Positions 25,249-33,320 of a DNA stretch of 64,000 nucleotides are shown one piece after another. The notes below the pieces were generated by a model. That model made no database searches. It had not been told where the DNA came from and was given only the letters and a program-made list of their open reading frames with translations. Both the position numbers and the translations under genes were made by a program. The number at the start of each line of letters is the position of its first letter. Positions within the stretch are counted from its first letter, which is position 1. Location: the NCBI GenBank assembly GCA_009777095.1, contig WRMN01000001.1, positions 124,001 through 188,000 of the forward strand. The letters are read 5' to 3'. The stretch is from Bacteroidales bacterium. Lineage in GTDB: Bacteria; Bacteroidota; Bacteroidia; Bacteroidales; UBA932.

Positions 25249-26268
25249 TTACTGCAGTACTTCCGACAAGGCTTTCATCTCTTTAAACGGCGAAGCGTTT
25301 TCGTACAAGATGCGGTACAGGGTCTCGGCAATGGGCATATCCACCTCGTGTTGGAGATTGATGTCGTGAATGCTTTTGCAGGCATAATAGCCCTCAGCAA
25401 TCATGTTCATTTCCGTTTGGGCGGCAATCACCGAATAACCTTTGCCTATCATACCGCCGAAGGTGCGGTTGCGGCTGAACTGAGAGTAGCAGGTTACCAA
25501 TAAATCACCCATATACGACGACTGGGTCATATTGCGGGCATCGCTGTGGTAAGTCCAGTTGAGAAAACGCTCCATTTCGCCCTGGGCATTGGTTACCAAC
25601 ACCGCAAGGAAGTTATCGCCATAACCTAAAGAATGGCAAATACCCATTACCACCGCATAAATATTTTTTAAAATGGCCGCATACTCTACGCCATAAATAT
25701 CAGTGCATACACGGGTTTTAATATAGCTGCAAGCAAACTGTTCCGCTAAATATTCGGCATTTTCTATTTTTTTGCATGAAAAAGTAAGGTACGAAAGGCG
25801 TTCTAATGAAACCTCCTCAGCATGGCAGGGGCCGGTGATGGTGCCTATATTGTCGTAAGGGATATTATACTTACGGTTGAAATATTCAGCTACGGTAAGA
25901 TTATCGTCGGGAATCATTCCTTTGATGGCAGTAACGATAAATTTTCCTTCCAAAGACTCGGCGAGTTTGTTGAGTTCACCTTTCAAAAAGACAGCAGGAA
26001 TACACATCACTAATACATCGGCATCGCGTACCACCGTATTAATATCGTCCGACATGGCAAGACGGGTAGTGTCTAACTGTGCCGACCGCAAAAAATCGGG
26101 ATTTCGATTGAATATTTTTATATAATTGATCATCTTAGGATCGCGAACAAACCATTGAAGTTGGTCTTGTGTGTTGAGCAATACTTTTGTTAATGCTGTA
26201 GCCCAACTCCCATTGCCAATCATGGCAAAACGCAAGGGAGCACTATTTTCTCGACTATTTAAAAGCAT
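25249..26268 (-). CDS. gpsA: Glycerol-3-phosphate dehydrogenase [NAD(P)+]
   Basis: The enzyme makes sn-glycerol 3-phosphate from dihydroxyacetone phosphate for phospholipid synthesis. The Rossmann motif MIGNGSWATALTKVL, the TITGPCHAEEV segment and the active-site lysine region YAAILKNIYAVVMGICHSLGYGDN are present. The length of 339 residues is normal. It has its own promoter, divergent from apbE, and converges with hipT with only 40 bases between stops. Confidence 0.96.
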   Translation of the reverse strand: MLLNSRENSAPLRFAMIGNGSWATALTKVLLNTQDQLQWFVRDPKMINYIKIFNRNPDFLRSAQLDTTRLAMSDDINTVVRDADVLVMCIPAVFLKGELNKLAESLEGKFIVTAIKGMIPDDNLTVAEYFNRKYNIPYDNIGTITGPCHAEEVSLERLSYLTFSCKKIENAEYLAEQFACSYIKTRVCTDIYGVEYAAILKNIYAVVMGICHSLGYGDNFLAVLVTNAQGEMERFLNWTYHSDARNMTQSSYMGDLLVTCYSQFSRNRTFGGMIGKGYSVIAAQTEMNMIAEGYYACKSIHDINLQHEVDMPIAETLYRILYENASPFKEMKALSEVLQ

Positions 26269-26293
26269 AAGGCTTTAAAATTGGGTTAAACTT

Positions 26294-26325
26294 CAAAGAT
26301 ACGACTATTTTTAATTTTAACCAAA
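26294..26325 (-). promoter_or_regulatory. Promoter for gpsA
   Basis: The minus strand has TATCTTTG (plus bases 26294-26301) with TTTG 20 bases upstream (plus bases 26322-26325), close to the Bacteroidetes consensus. Confidence 0.65.
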
Positions 26326-26333
26326 ATTATTCC

Positions 26334-26341
26334 TATCTTTG
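26334..26341 (+). promoter_or_regulatory. -7 box for apbE
   Basis: TATCTTTG lies 47 bases before the apbE ATG at 26389, back to back with the gpsA promoter. Confidence 0.6.
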
Positions 26342-26388
26342 CACAAGCTATTCTTGTTATTTTTTATTAATTATCAGTTTTTTACATC

Positions 26389-27393
26389 ATGAAACGCTTT
26401 ACTGTTTACCTGAGATTGTCCATATTGCTATTTACGGTATTCTCCTGCAATTTTTCTGCGCAACAGTATAAAATTATTGATGGTTTCGCCTTAGGAACTA
26501 CCTACCATATAATTTACCGTGATGTGCAGGAGCGCGATTTTCAGCCTGCTATAGACTCCGTGCTGGCCGTTTTCTGTAAATCGTTGTCTATCTACGACTC
26601 TACTTCGATTATCGCTAAAGTCAACCGCAATGAACCGATAGAGGTCGATGACTTTTTTGAAAAGGTTTTTAATCGTTCGTATGAAATTTATGAGGCTTCG
26701 GACGGCGCTTTCGATATTTCAGCTGCTCCTTTGTTTGATGCTTGGGGCTTTGGTTTTAAGCATAAAGAAAAAATTACGCCACAAATTATTGATAGTCTTA
26801 AAAAAATTATTGGCATGGATAAGATATGGTTGGAAGGCCGCCGCGCAGTGAAAACTGACCCGCGGGTAAGCCTGAGTATGAATGCCGTAGCCAAGGGCTA
26901 TGCTTCTGATGTTGTTGCTATGTGGTTAGAGGATAGAGGTATTGCGGATTATTTGGTAGAGATCGGCGGAGAAATTCGCTGTGTTGGAAAAAACAAGCAG
27001 GGAAAACCTTGGGCGGTAGCTATTGACAGGCCTGAAGACGGCAATATGATTCCGGGAGAAAATGTACAGGCAGTGGTGCAGCTTACCAATCGTTCAATGG
27101 CTACTTCGGGGAATTATCGGAAATATTATGTCGAAGACGGGCGTAAATATGCGCATACCATTAATCCGAAAACCTGCTATCCTGTAACGCACTCCTTGCT
27201 TAGCGCTACAGTGTTTGCCGCCGACTGCATGACCGCCGATGCCTACGCCACTGTGCTTATGGTTTTGGGAGTTGATGAGGCTAAACAACTGCTGAACGAA
27301 CATTCCGAATTAGACGCCTATCTGATTTATGAAGAAGACGGCGCTATGAAAAGCTGGTGTACGCCTGCCGTGCAGAAGATGCTGAGGGAATAG
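26389..27393 (+). CDS. apbE: FAD:protein FMN transferase (lipoprotein)
   Basis: ApbE attaches FMN to threonine in proteins such as the NQR and RNF subunits. A lipoprotein signal ends in VFSC. The ApbE signatures are seen: GTTYHIIY, FDISAAPLFDAWGFG, SMNAVAKGYASD, YLVEIGGEIRC and the metal/FAD-binding HTINPKTCYP with TVFAADCMTADAYAT. At 334 residues it is full length. It stands alone, divergent from gpsA and convergent with xseB. No flavinylated target gene is nearby. Confidence 0.95.
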   Translation: MKRFTVYLRLSILLFTVFSCNFSAQQYKIIDGFALGTTYHIIYRDVQERDFQPAIDSVLAVFCKSLSIYDSTSIIAKVNRNEPIEVDDFFEKVFNRSYEIYEASDGAFDISAAPLFDAWGFGFKHKEKITPQIIDSLKKIIGMDKIWLEGRRAVKTDPRVSLSMNAVAKGYASDVVAMWLEDRGIADYLVEIGGEIRCVGKNKQGKPWAVAIDRPEDGNMIPGENVQAVVQLTNRSMATSGNYRKYYVEDGRKYAHTINPKTCYPVTHSLLSATVFAADCMTADAYATVLMVLGVDEAKQLLNEHSELDAYLIYEEDGAMKSWCTPAVQKMLRE

Positions 27394-27450
27394 GTGAAAA
27401 TTTCGTTCTTCGCTTTACTTTAATCAACGAAAAATTTCCCTGCTCATTAT

Positions 27451-27651
27451 TCATTGTTCATTGAACTTCAATTCTTCCTCTACCTGCCGTAGGCGTTCCA
27501 AGCAAAAGGCCAACAGTTCATTGGCGCGTTTCATTTCTACCGACAGACTGTCAATGTCGGCTGTGCCGTTTTTCAATTTATTGACAATAGCCTCCAATTC
27601 GGCTTTGGCCGACTGGTAGCTTAGGGTAGTGTTATTTTTTTTTGTTGCCAT
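27451..27651 (-). CDS. xseB: Exodeoxyribonuclease VII small subunit
   Basis: The 66-residue protein has the XseB helical pattern (SYQSAKAELEAIVNKLKNGTADIDSL, then ANELLAFCLERLRQVEEEL). It partners XseA in the exonuclease that degrades single-stranded DNA. It starts 12 bases after the xseA stop. Confidence 0.93.
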   Translation of the reverse strand: MATKKNNTTLSYQSAKAELEAIVNKLKNGTADIDSLSVEMKRANELLAFCLERLRQVEEELKFNEQ

Positions 27652-27663
27652 ATAGCTGTGTGT

Positions 27664-28860
27664 TTATGCTTTTTGTACATTGTAATTTATAATATTTATT
27701 TTGCCTTTGTGCAAAGTAATTTCTAATTCTTTCTGCGGGTTAATAGCAGCAGGGTCGGTGAGTGCCTTCCCTTGCTGCCTTACTACGGCGTAACCCCGCG
27801 CCAGCACGTTGTAGGGGTTGTAGCTTTGCAGGTCGTTGGCGTAAAGTTGCAGCTTAAACTGTTCTTGCTGTATCCGTTGATGGCTTTGCATAACCAACTG
27901 TTGCTTTAATAAGGAGAGCATCTGCTTTTCTTTATTCAACACCGTAAGGGCTACGTTTTCGATAATGTTGTTAAAGGCTTCCAATTCACTTTCTTCAGAA
28001 GCCAAGCAATCAATAAGGTAGTCGGCTACGGCAGTGGGGGTCTTTAGCGATAAGTGCGCTACCATATCGACCACGCTCTCGTCTTTATTGTGGCCAATAC
28101 CGGTGAGTATCGGCAAAGGAAACTGCGCAACATGCGCTGCCAAGGAATAGTCGTCGAAGCACACTAAATCAGCCGCTGCGCCGCCGCCACGAATGATGAC
28201 CACTAAGTCGAAAGCCTCGCGGCAATTATTGACGGCGTCGAGCGCAGCTATGATGTCAGCAGCAGCGGCAACTCCCTGCACCGATGAGGAGAAAAGCGTT
28301 AGGGCAAAGGCATAGCCCTCATCGTTGTTGTATAATTGGTGAATGAAATCTTGATAACCCGCTGCCTGTTCCGATGAAATCACGGCAATGCGTTGCGGCA
28401 AGAGGGGAAATTCCAACTCTCGGTTCATATCAAAGACCCCTTCGCTTTGCAGTTGGGCGATGGTATTGCGGCGTTGCAGCGCCATACTTCCCACGGTATA
28501 AGACGGTTCTATGTCGGTAATATTCAGGCTTATTCCATACAACACGTGAAACTGTATGCTTGCTTTTACCAGCACCTTTAATCCTGCTGCCAGAGGGCGT
28601 CCCGTACTGCTTTCAAAGTAAGGCTTAATCAAACGGAAGGTTGAAGCCCAAATTGTGGCGGCAACCTTGGCTTTCAATTCTTCGCCGTCTTCCTCCTTTT
28701 CTATTAAGGATAAATAGCAATGCCCTGTGGTGTTGGTTTTAATTTCGTTGATTTCGGCGGTAATCCAATAACCGCCCGACAAACTGCTTTCCAAGGCTTG
28801 CTTGGCCTTGTCGAGCAATTCCGATAAATTAATGCCAGTAGTTATTTCCGCTTTTTTCAT
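27664..28860 (-). CDS. xseA: Exodeoxyribonuclease VII large subunit
   Basis: The protein has an N-terminal OB fold (GYWITAEINEIKTNTTGHCYLSL) and the catalytic core with QGVAAAADIIAALDAV, DLVVIIRGGGAAADLVCFDDYSLA and ILTGIGHNKDESVVDMVAH, all typical of XseA. The ATG at 28860 gives 398 residues starting MKKAEITTG. An in-frame start nine codons upstream would overlap the -7 box. The C-terminal coiled region ends in YNPYNVLARGYAVVR. It forms an operon with xseB. Confidence 0.95.
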   Translation of the reverse strand: MKKAEITTGINLSELLDKAKQALESSLSGGYWITAEINEIKTNTTGHCYLSLIEKEEDGEELKAKVAATIWASTFRLIKPYFESSTGRPLAAGLKVLVKASIQFHVLYGISLNITDIEPSYTVGSMALQRRNTIAQLQSEGVFDMNRELEFPLLPQRIAVISSEQAAGYQDFIHQLYNNDEGYAFALTLFSSSVQGVAAAADIIAALDAVNNCREAFDLVVIIRGGGAAADLVCFDDYSLAAHVAQFPLPILTGIGHNKDESVVDMVAHLSLKTPTAVADYLIDCLASEESELEAFNNIIENVALTVLNKEKQMLSLLKQQLVMQSHQRIQQEQFKLQLYANDLQSYNPYNVLARGYAVVRQQGKALTDPAAINPQKELEITLHKGKINIINYNVQKA

Positions 28861-28864
28861 AGTA

Positions 28865-28872
28865 CAAAGGTA
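28865..28872 (-). promoter_or_regulatory. -7 box very close to the xseA start
   Basis: TACCTTTG on the minus strand lies only four bases before the ATG at 28860. If used, transcription would start at or within the first codons, giving a leaderless or near-leaderless message. Confidence 0.4.
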
Positions 28873-28888
28873 GGAAAAAAGGTTCAAG

Positions 28889-28913
28889 CGTCATTGCGAG
28901 GTACGAAGCAATC
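28889..28913. repeat. REP-like element (CATTGCGA...GAAGCAATC), copy 2
   Basis: The sequence starts CGTCATTGCGAGG and ends CGAAGCAATC, matching the copy at 1094-1130 without its internal extra bases. The ATTGC and GCAAT arms form a short dyad. Confidence 0.6.
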
Positions 28914-29257
28914 AAGGTTCAAAATTCAAGATTTATTCGTTTTTTTAACACAATTTGTAATTAATCAATATTTTATGAATGACAAGCCAAGAAAGATTTC
29001 TATAGCAATCTTAATTTTGAAATAGAAAAAGAGCCGAGATTAAAACTAAAATACTTAAACTCCGCAGAACTTTGTTTATGAACCAAAATTATACTAACTT
29101 TGCTCCTAAATTAACCAAAACACTTTAAGGCTATCGGTATGAAAAAATATCAAAGATAGCGCTTTCCAAAAATTTCAACCTGAAATTTGACCTATAAGCC
29201 AAGAAATGATAGAAAATTATTATAGTCGATTTATAGACAGCGAATTATCGTTTTGGA

Positions 29258-30286
29258 TTAATCATTACTCATCATTTCCTCATAGGAACCGTAATCGCTT
29301 AAATCGCCTGTTACCGTTTCGTTTTCGCGGTAGCCGACATCGGTAGTGAAGGTTCTGCCGTCAATGGTGATAGCTGCCTGCCGCTCAATACGGTCGAACA
29401 GGCCGTTCTCGCGGTTGAGCGGAATGGCGTAGTAAGGTTCAATGGGCTCTGAGCTGTAAGCGTTGGCGGCTATGGACTGCAACATTGTAAGAAGAATGCC
29501 GAAATGAAAATGCCGCACGCGGCAACCTTCCTCGTCATTGGGATAGCCGCCTGCTTCTACCAGCACGGTGGCTACTTGCTGCGCTTGAAACCATTCGCCG
29601 AAGGCGCGCGGCTCGTAGTCGTCGTTCCAGCGGGCTGCCCGATGCGGTAAAACTTGCTGCAGCGCCTTGTGTGCGCACACAATTAGCTTTATTGCATCTT
29701 GGCGGGTAGTGGAGAGGGTGTCGTTATGGTCGGGGGGCGCGGCCAAAAAAGAAAAAGTAGCAGGGTTCTTCGAGTTCCCCGCTGAGTAATATTTATTTTG
29801 GTCGTGCAGGTTAAGAGCAAAATGAGGTTGAAAATTGCGGTGAAGCTGTTGTAAAATTTGGGCTTCCGGGGTAGTCCTTTTTCGGGCGTCTCGGTTGATG
29901 TCTATATTTTGGGCGTTTTCGCGCTGCCACCGCTCAGCCCCGTCGGGGTTAAGCATAGGAACAAAGAGCATCGAAAGGTTTCCCAGCATAGCTGAGCGAG
30001 CGCTGTTAAATTCATCATCGGCTGCCAAAAAGTGGAACAGGTCAAAGAGGGAACGGGTAGCGGTGCTTTCATCGCCGTGCATTTGCGACCATGCCAATAC
30101 GCGCTTTGCTCCCTGTCCGACTCGAACACCGTAAATATCGCGATTTTCAAACGATTTTCCGATTTTTTCTACAACAAAAAGCGGCGGCAAATTTTCCAGC
30201 AAGGGAAGGATATGTGATTGCTTAACTTTCTTAAAATCCAATTCGGACGCCTTGTAGCGACTATAGTTATCTAAGAAAATTTTCAT
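29258..30286 (-). CDS. M14-family zinc carboxypeptidase-like protein
   Basis: The 342-residue protein shows M14 zinc ligands HGDE (residues about 70-73) and a later NLHD, and a catalytic Glu in VLVEAGGYPND. NPDGAERW and DINRDARKR complete the substrate-binding region. There is no signal peptide, so it is probably cytoplasmic, like the succinylglutamate-desuccinylase or muramyl-peptide-amidase-type members. It is the last gene of an operon with an EnvC-like and a TPR protein (7-base gap), which suggests a cell-wall peptide role; this is inference. Confidence 0.85.
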   Translation of the reverse strand: MKIFLDNYSRYKASELDFKKVKQSHILPLLENLPPLFVVEKIGKSFENRDIYGVRVGQGAKRVLAWSQMHGDESTATRSLFDLFHFLAADDEFNSARSAMLGNLSMLFVPMLNPDGAERWQRENAQNIDINRDARKRTTPEAQILQQLHRNFQPHFALNLHDQNKYYSAGNSKNPATFSFLAAPPDHNDTLSTTRQDAIKLIVCAHKALQQVLPHRAARWNDDYEPRAFGEWFQAQQVATVLVEAGGYPNDEEGCRVRHFHFGILLTMLQSIAANAYSSEPIEPYYAIPLNRENGLFDRIERQAAITIDGRTFTTDVGYRENETVTGDLSDYGSYEEMMSND

Positions 30287-30293
30287 GTTATTT

Positions 30294-31472
30294 TTATTTT
30301 GCCAACCATAATTCCGGATTCAGTTTCTGCGTTCCTTTCCATAGTTCGAAATGCAGCACGGTGCCTCCTTCATTGGTAGTAAGAATGCTGCCTATTTCCT
30401 GTCCTGCGTTAATCTTGTCGCCTACTTTCACCTGCACGGCGCCTAATTTACAGTAAAGGCTGAAGAAGTTGCCGTGTTGTACCAGCACACAGTTATTCAT
30501 GACGGGGACGGTAAAAGTTTTGATAACGTTGCCATTGAATATGGACAAGGCCTTGCTGCCGCTTTCGGTAGAAATATCAATACCGTGGTTGTTTATTTTT
30601 ATGCCCTTGTAAACAGGGTGAGCATGTTCTCCGAATTTATCGATTACCACTCCTTTGCGCACAGGCCAGGGGAGGTTGTTGCGGTTGTTCTCGAAGTTAG
30701 CCGTCAACGCGCGGTCAACCGGAAGATTGGCGCTTTCTCTTTTTTGCTGCTTCTTGGCTTCTTCTGCTATAATACGTTCAATAGACGTATTAATTCTATT
30801 AATTTCTTTACGTTGCGCCTCTGCTTCTTTTTTTAGCTGTTGCTCTTTCCCCGACAAGCTTTTGATGAGCGTTTCCACCGATTGTTCTTCTTTTTGCAGT
30901 TTATTGACCTCGTTTTGTTTTTCTCCAAGAAAATTGTTCAACTCCTGCCTTTTTTGGGTTAGCGAAGAAATTTCCGTATTAATTTTCAAAGAAGTTGTTT
31001 TAATATTCGCCACTACCTCGTTAATATGTTCGCTTAACCGTTTGAAGTATTGCCAGCGGCGGTAAGCCATGCCGAAGTCGTCGCTCGAGAGTATAAACAT
31101 CAACCATGAACGGCTATCGCGGTATTTGTAGGCCTGATACAATAAATTCTTAAATGATTCTTTCAGCCCGTCTAAATGTGTTTGCAACTCGCTAACATGA
31201 TTGTTCTTACTTTTCAACTCTTGCTCAACAACACGTATTTGTAAATCAATGCTAGCAATTAATTCCTTACGCTGCACAAGTTTTTGTCGGGTAAGATTAA
31301 GCTGCGCCAGTTCGCTCTTTTGTTTTTGGGTATTGGCTTTGAGTAACTTATCAATATAAGCGATTTCAGTTTCTGCTTTTTTTCTACGTTTATTCAAATC
31401 TGCAATCGACTGCGCTTGCAGAAAGGTGCAGGAAATAACACAAAACAAAATGATATGAAAGGTCTGTCTCAT
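30294..31472 (-). CDS. EnvC-like murein hydrolase activator (degenerate LytM domain)
   Basis: A signal peptide (FCVISCTFLQAQS) precedes about 220 residues of coiled coil and a C-terminal M23/LytM domain (residues about 290-390). The first zinc-site motif survives as NNHGIDIST. The second, normally HxH, reads LHFELW, and the usual YAHL position reads YCKLG, so zinc ligands are missing. Such proteins (EnvC, NlpD) do not cleave murein but activate amidases during septation. It overlaps the upstream TPR gene by four bases. Confidence 0.85.
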   Translation of the reverse strand: MRQTFHIILFCVISCTFLQAQSIADLNKRRKKAETEIAYIDKLLKANTQKQKSELAQLNLTRQKLVQRKELIASIDLQIRVVEQELKSKNNHVSELQTHLDGLKESFKNLLYQAYKYRDSRSWLMFILSSDDFGMAYRRWQYFKRLSEHINEVVANIKTTSLKINTEISSLTQKRQELNNFLGEKQNEVNKLQKEEQSVETLIKSLSGKEQQLKKEAEAQRKEINRINTSIERIIAEEAKKQQKRESANLPVDRALTANFENNRNNLPWPVRKGVVIDKFGEHAHPVYKGIKINNHGIDISTESGSKALSIFNGNVIKTFTVPVMNNCVLVQHGNFFSLYCKLGAVQVKVGDKINAGQEIGSILTTNEGGTVLHFELWKGTQKLNPELWLAK

Positions 31473-33070
31473 TTACGATATTTCTTTCTTACTTCGGGGT
31501 CAGGCTCTTTCCGATACGACATTTCCCAATAAACAATGGCAGCCTCCTTTTCGCCTAAGGCGTCCAGCACATCGCCATAGTGGTCAAGAATTACGGCCTC
31601 TTCGTTTCCTCCGTAAATCAACGCATGTTTGAAAATGGCTTTGGCTTCAAAATATTTCCCCATCTTATATAAAATCCAACCGAAGGTATCTAAATAGGTG
31701 GCGTTGTTAGGCTCTGCCGTAATGGCTTTCTGACTCATTCGGTAGGCCTTGTCCAACTGCTGGTCTGTAAGGCTTAAAAAATAGGCATAATTATTGAGTA
31801 CTACAACATTTGAACTATCTACAGCTAATACTTTTTCATAATAATTAAAGGCTTTTTTGCTGTTTCCTTCTTGCTGATACAGGTCGCCCAGCATAGCATA
31901 AGTTTGCAGGGTTTGAACCTGATTGCCTTTACTGTGCGGAAGGCTTTCTTCAAATAATTGTATGGCTTTAGGTACCTCCTCTTGCCGCCAAAGAGCAAGC
32001 GCTTTTAAGGTCATAAAAGGCACGTTGTTTGGAAAAATTTGCAGCGCTTCTGCAGCCGAAATTTCTAAATTATTCCAGTCTTCTTGGTAATAAATAAAGC
32101 CTAACAAACTTTCCCAAACCTGAGCGTTTTTTGGAAAAAGCAACACGGAATTCCTGAAAACGGCCATAGCGGAATCGCTTCGGCCGGTTTGAACAAGGTA
32201 GCCGCCATAGAGGGGCTCTACTAAACTGTCGGGCGTCGGCCGCAATAAAGTAAAGGTGGTGTCTAATTGTTCTTTAAAAAGTTGCGGAAATCGCGGCATA
32301 CGCATCAAAGCCGACAGGTAATCGAGCTTCATTTCCATGGGAATATCAGTGTTTTCACAGATAGGGTACCATCTATCAAAAAAAGCATCGAAATGCTGTT
32401 TTTGACGGTAGTAATCCATTTCGCCAAACAGGGCTGGCGGGTAATCGGGAGCCATAGCTAAGGATTGTTGAAAAGCGTCTAAACTTAACGAATCTTCCTG
32501 CAGAGAGGAATAGATTTCGCCCAAAAAAGCATAAATACGGGGATTAGGATTTAAAATGCTTAATTTGTTTAACACTGCTAAGCCTTCGTCCACCTTGCCG
32601 CTATTCATGTAAGTTTCGTATTGCATGAATAAAAATTGCGGATTGTTAGCCATCTCAGGTTCAAGGTAATTGAGTTGCTCTTCCGCTTTCTGAAAATCTC
32701 CGGCTATAATACAGATACCGCATAGTTGCATACGATACCACATATTGGTGGAATCAAGCTGCACCGCGGCTGAACTCAGGTGCAAAGCCTGAGGAATGAG
32801 GCCCCGTTCTAAGTATATTTCGGCTAACTTGTAGTAACAGGCATCACAACTTGGGTCGGCTTTCAGGGCATTAAAAAGTAAGGTATTGGCATTATTTTTA
32901 TCGCCAAGTATATCGTATTTTAAACCTTCCGTTAAGTAAAAATCTTTAACTAATTCCTTATTTTTCATCAATTTATCCAAAAAACTACCAGTGGTTTTAG
33001 GAGAGCAGGCAAGGGCCAGTAGCAGTATAGACGACCAAAGGACGATTTTTTTCGCAGTGATATATTTCAT
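31469..33070 (-). CDS. TPR-repeat lipoprotein
   Basis: The ATG at 33070 gives a lipoprotein signal ending LLALACS. The mature part consists almost wholly of tetratricopeptide repeats, for example DACYYKLAEIYLERGLIPQA, TYAMLGDLYQQEGNSKKAFN and ATYLDTFGWILYKMGKYFEA. Proteins of this kind serve as outer-membrane scaffolds. It leads the operon with the EnvC-like and M14 genes. A GTG five codons upstream is in frame but less likely. The precise partner is unknown. Confidence 0.88.
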   Translation of the reverse strand: MKYITAKKIVLWSSILLLALACSPKTTGSFLDKLMKNKELVKDFYLTEGLKYDILGDKNNANTLLFNALKADPSCDACYYKLAEIYLERGLIPQALHLSSAAVQLDSTNMWYRMQLCGICIIAGDFQKAEEQLNYLEPEMANNPQFLFMQYETYMNSGKVDEGLAVLNKLSILNPNPRIYAFLGEIYSSLQEDSLSLDAFQQSLAMAPDYPPALFGEMDYYRQKQHFDAFFDRWYPICENTDIPMEMKLDYLSALMRMPRFPQLFKEQLDTTFTLLRPTPDSLVEPLYGGYLVQTGRSDSAMAVFRNSVLLFPKNAQVWESLLGFIYYQEDWNNLEISAAEALQIFPNNVPFMTLKALALWRQEEVPKAIQLFEESLPHSKGNQVQTLQTYAMLGDLYQQEGNSKKAFNYYEKVLAVDSSNVVVLNNYAYFLSLTDQQLDKAYRMSQKAITAEPNNATYLDTFGWILYKMGKYFEAKAIFKHALIYGGNEEAVILDHYGDVLDALGEKEAAIVYWEMSYRKEPDPEVRKKYRK

Positions 33071-33102
33071 AAATAATTGTCTCACTTATTTGAATTTACT
33101 TG

Positions 33103-33110
33103 CAAAGGTA
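33103..33110 (-). promoter_or_regulatory. -7 box for the TPR/EnvC/M14 operon
   Basis: TACCTTTG on the minus strand lies 32 bases before the ATG at 33070. Confidence 0.55.
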
Positions 33111-33153
33111 CAAAAAAATTAAGAAATATTATGAAAGTTTATTTAATTATTAT

Positions 33154-33161
33154 TATCTTTG
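33154..33161 (+). promoter_or_regulatory. -7 box of a candidate small RNA
   Basis: TATCTTTG on the plus strand points toward no plus-strand gene. About 60 bases further on is a hairpin followed by seven Ts. Confidence 0.5.
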
Positions 33162-33167
33162 CCTTTG

Positions 33168-33250
33168 CCCTTGGATTAGGAATAAAGAACCAACCTTAAC
33201 CATTATATTTTATTTCAACGCCGGAATGACAAGTTTGTTCCGGTTTTTTT
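33168..33250 (+). ncRNA. Candidate small RNA of about 80 bases
   Basis: A plus-strand promoter box at 33154-33161 and an intrinsic terminator ending at 33250 bound a stretch without a reading frame. Both neighbouring genes are on the minus strand, so the terminator has no protein-coding client. The start is estimated as seven bases after the box. It resembles no RNA family that I recognise. Confidence 0.4.
33221..33250 (+). terminator. Intrinsic terminator on plus strand
   Basis: The stem CCGGAA / TTCCGG with an 11-base loop is followed directly by seven Ts. On the minus strand no T-run follows, so it is oriented for plus-strand transcription. Confidence 0.65.
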
Positions 33251-33320
33251 CGTCGCTTTTCAGTCTTGTTTGTTAAAAAACACCACTTGATACCTGAATC
33301 TCTATTCCTTAACTCATAAC

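Larger units (their letters stand above)
28861..29257. other. 397-base gap with a REP-like repeat and a decayed small gene
   Basis: The gap holds the REP-like element at 28889-28913 and AT-rich sequence. A plus-strand TAACTTTG box at 29096-29103 is followed at 29140 by ATG and only six codons (MKKYQR) before a stop, with further stops in all frames. This looks like a promoter left in front of a broken gene. I recognise no protein in it. Confidence 0.4.

Noticed and set aside
27394..27440. Bidirectional terminator between apbE and xseB
   Set aside because: AAATTTCGTT and AACGAAAAATTT can pair, but only with a mismatched bulge and a long loop; too weak to list as a feature.
30294..31472. Active M23 endopeptidase
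   Set aside because: The HxH zinc motif is replaced by HFE and the YAHL-like His is missing, so activator function is more likely than catalysis.
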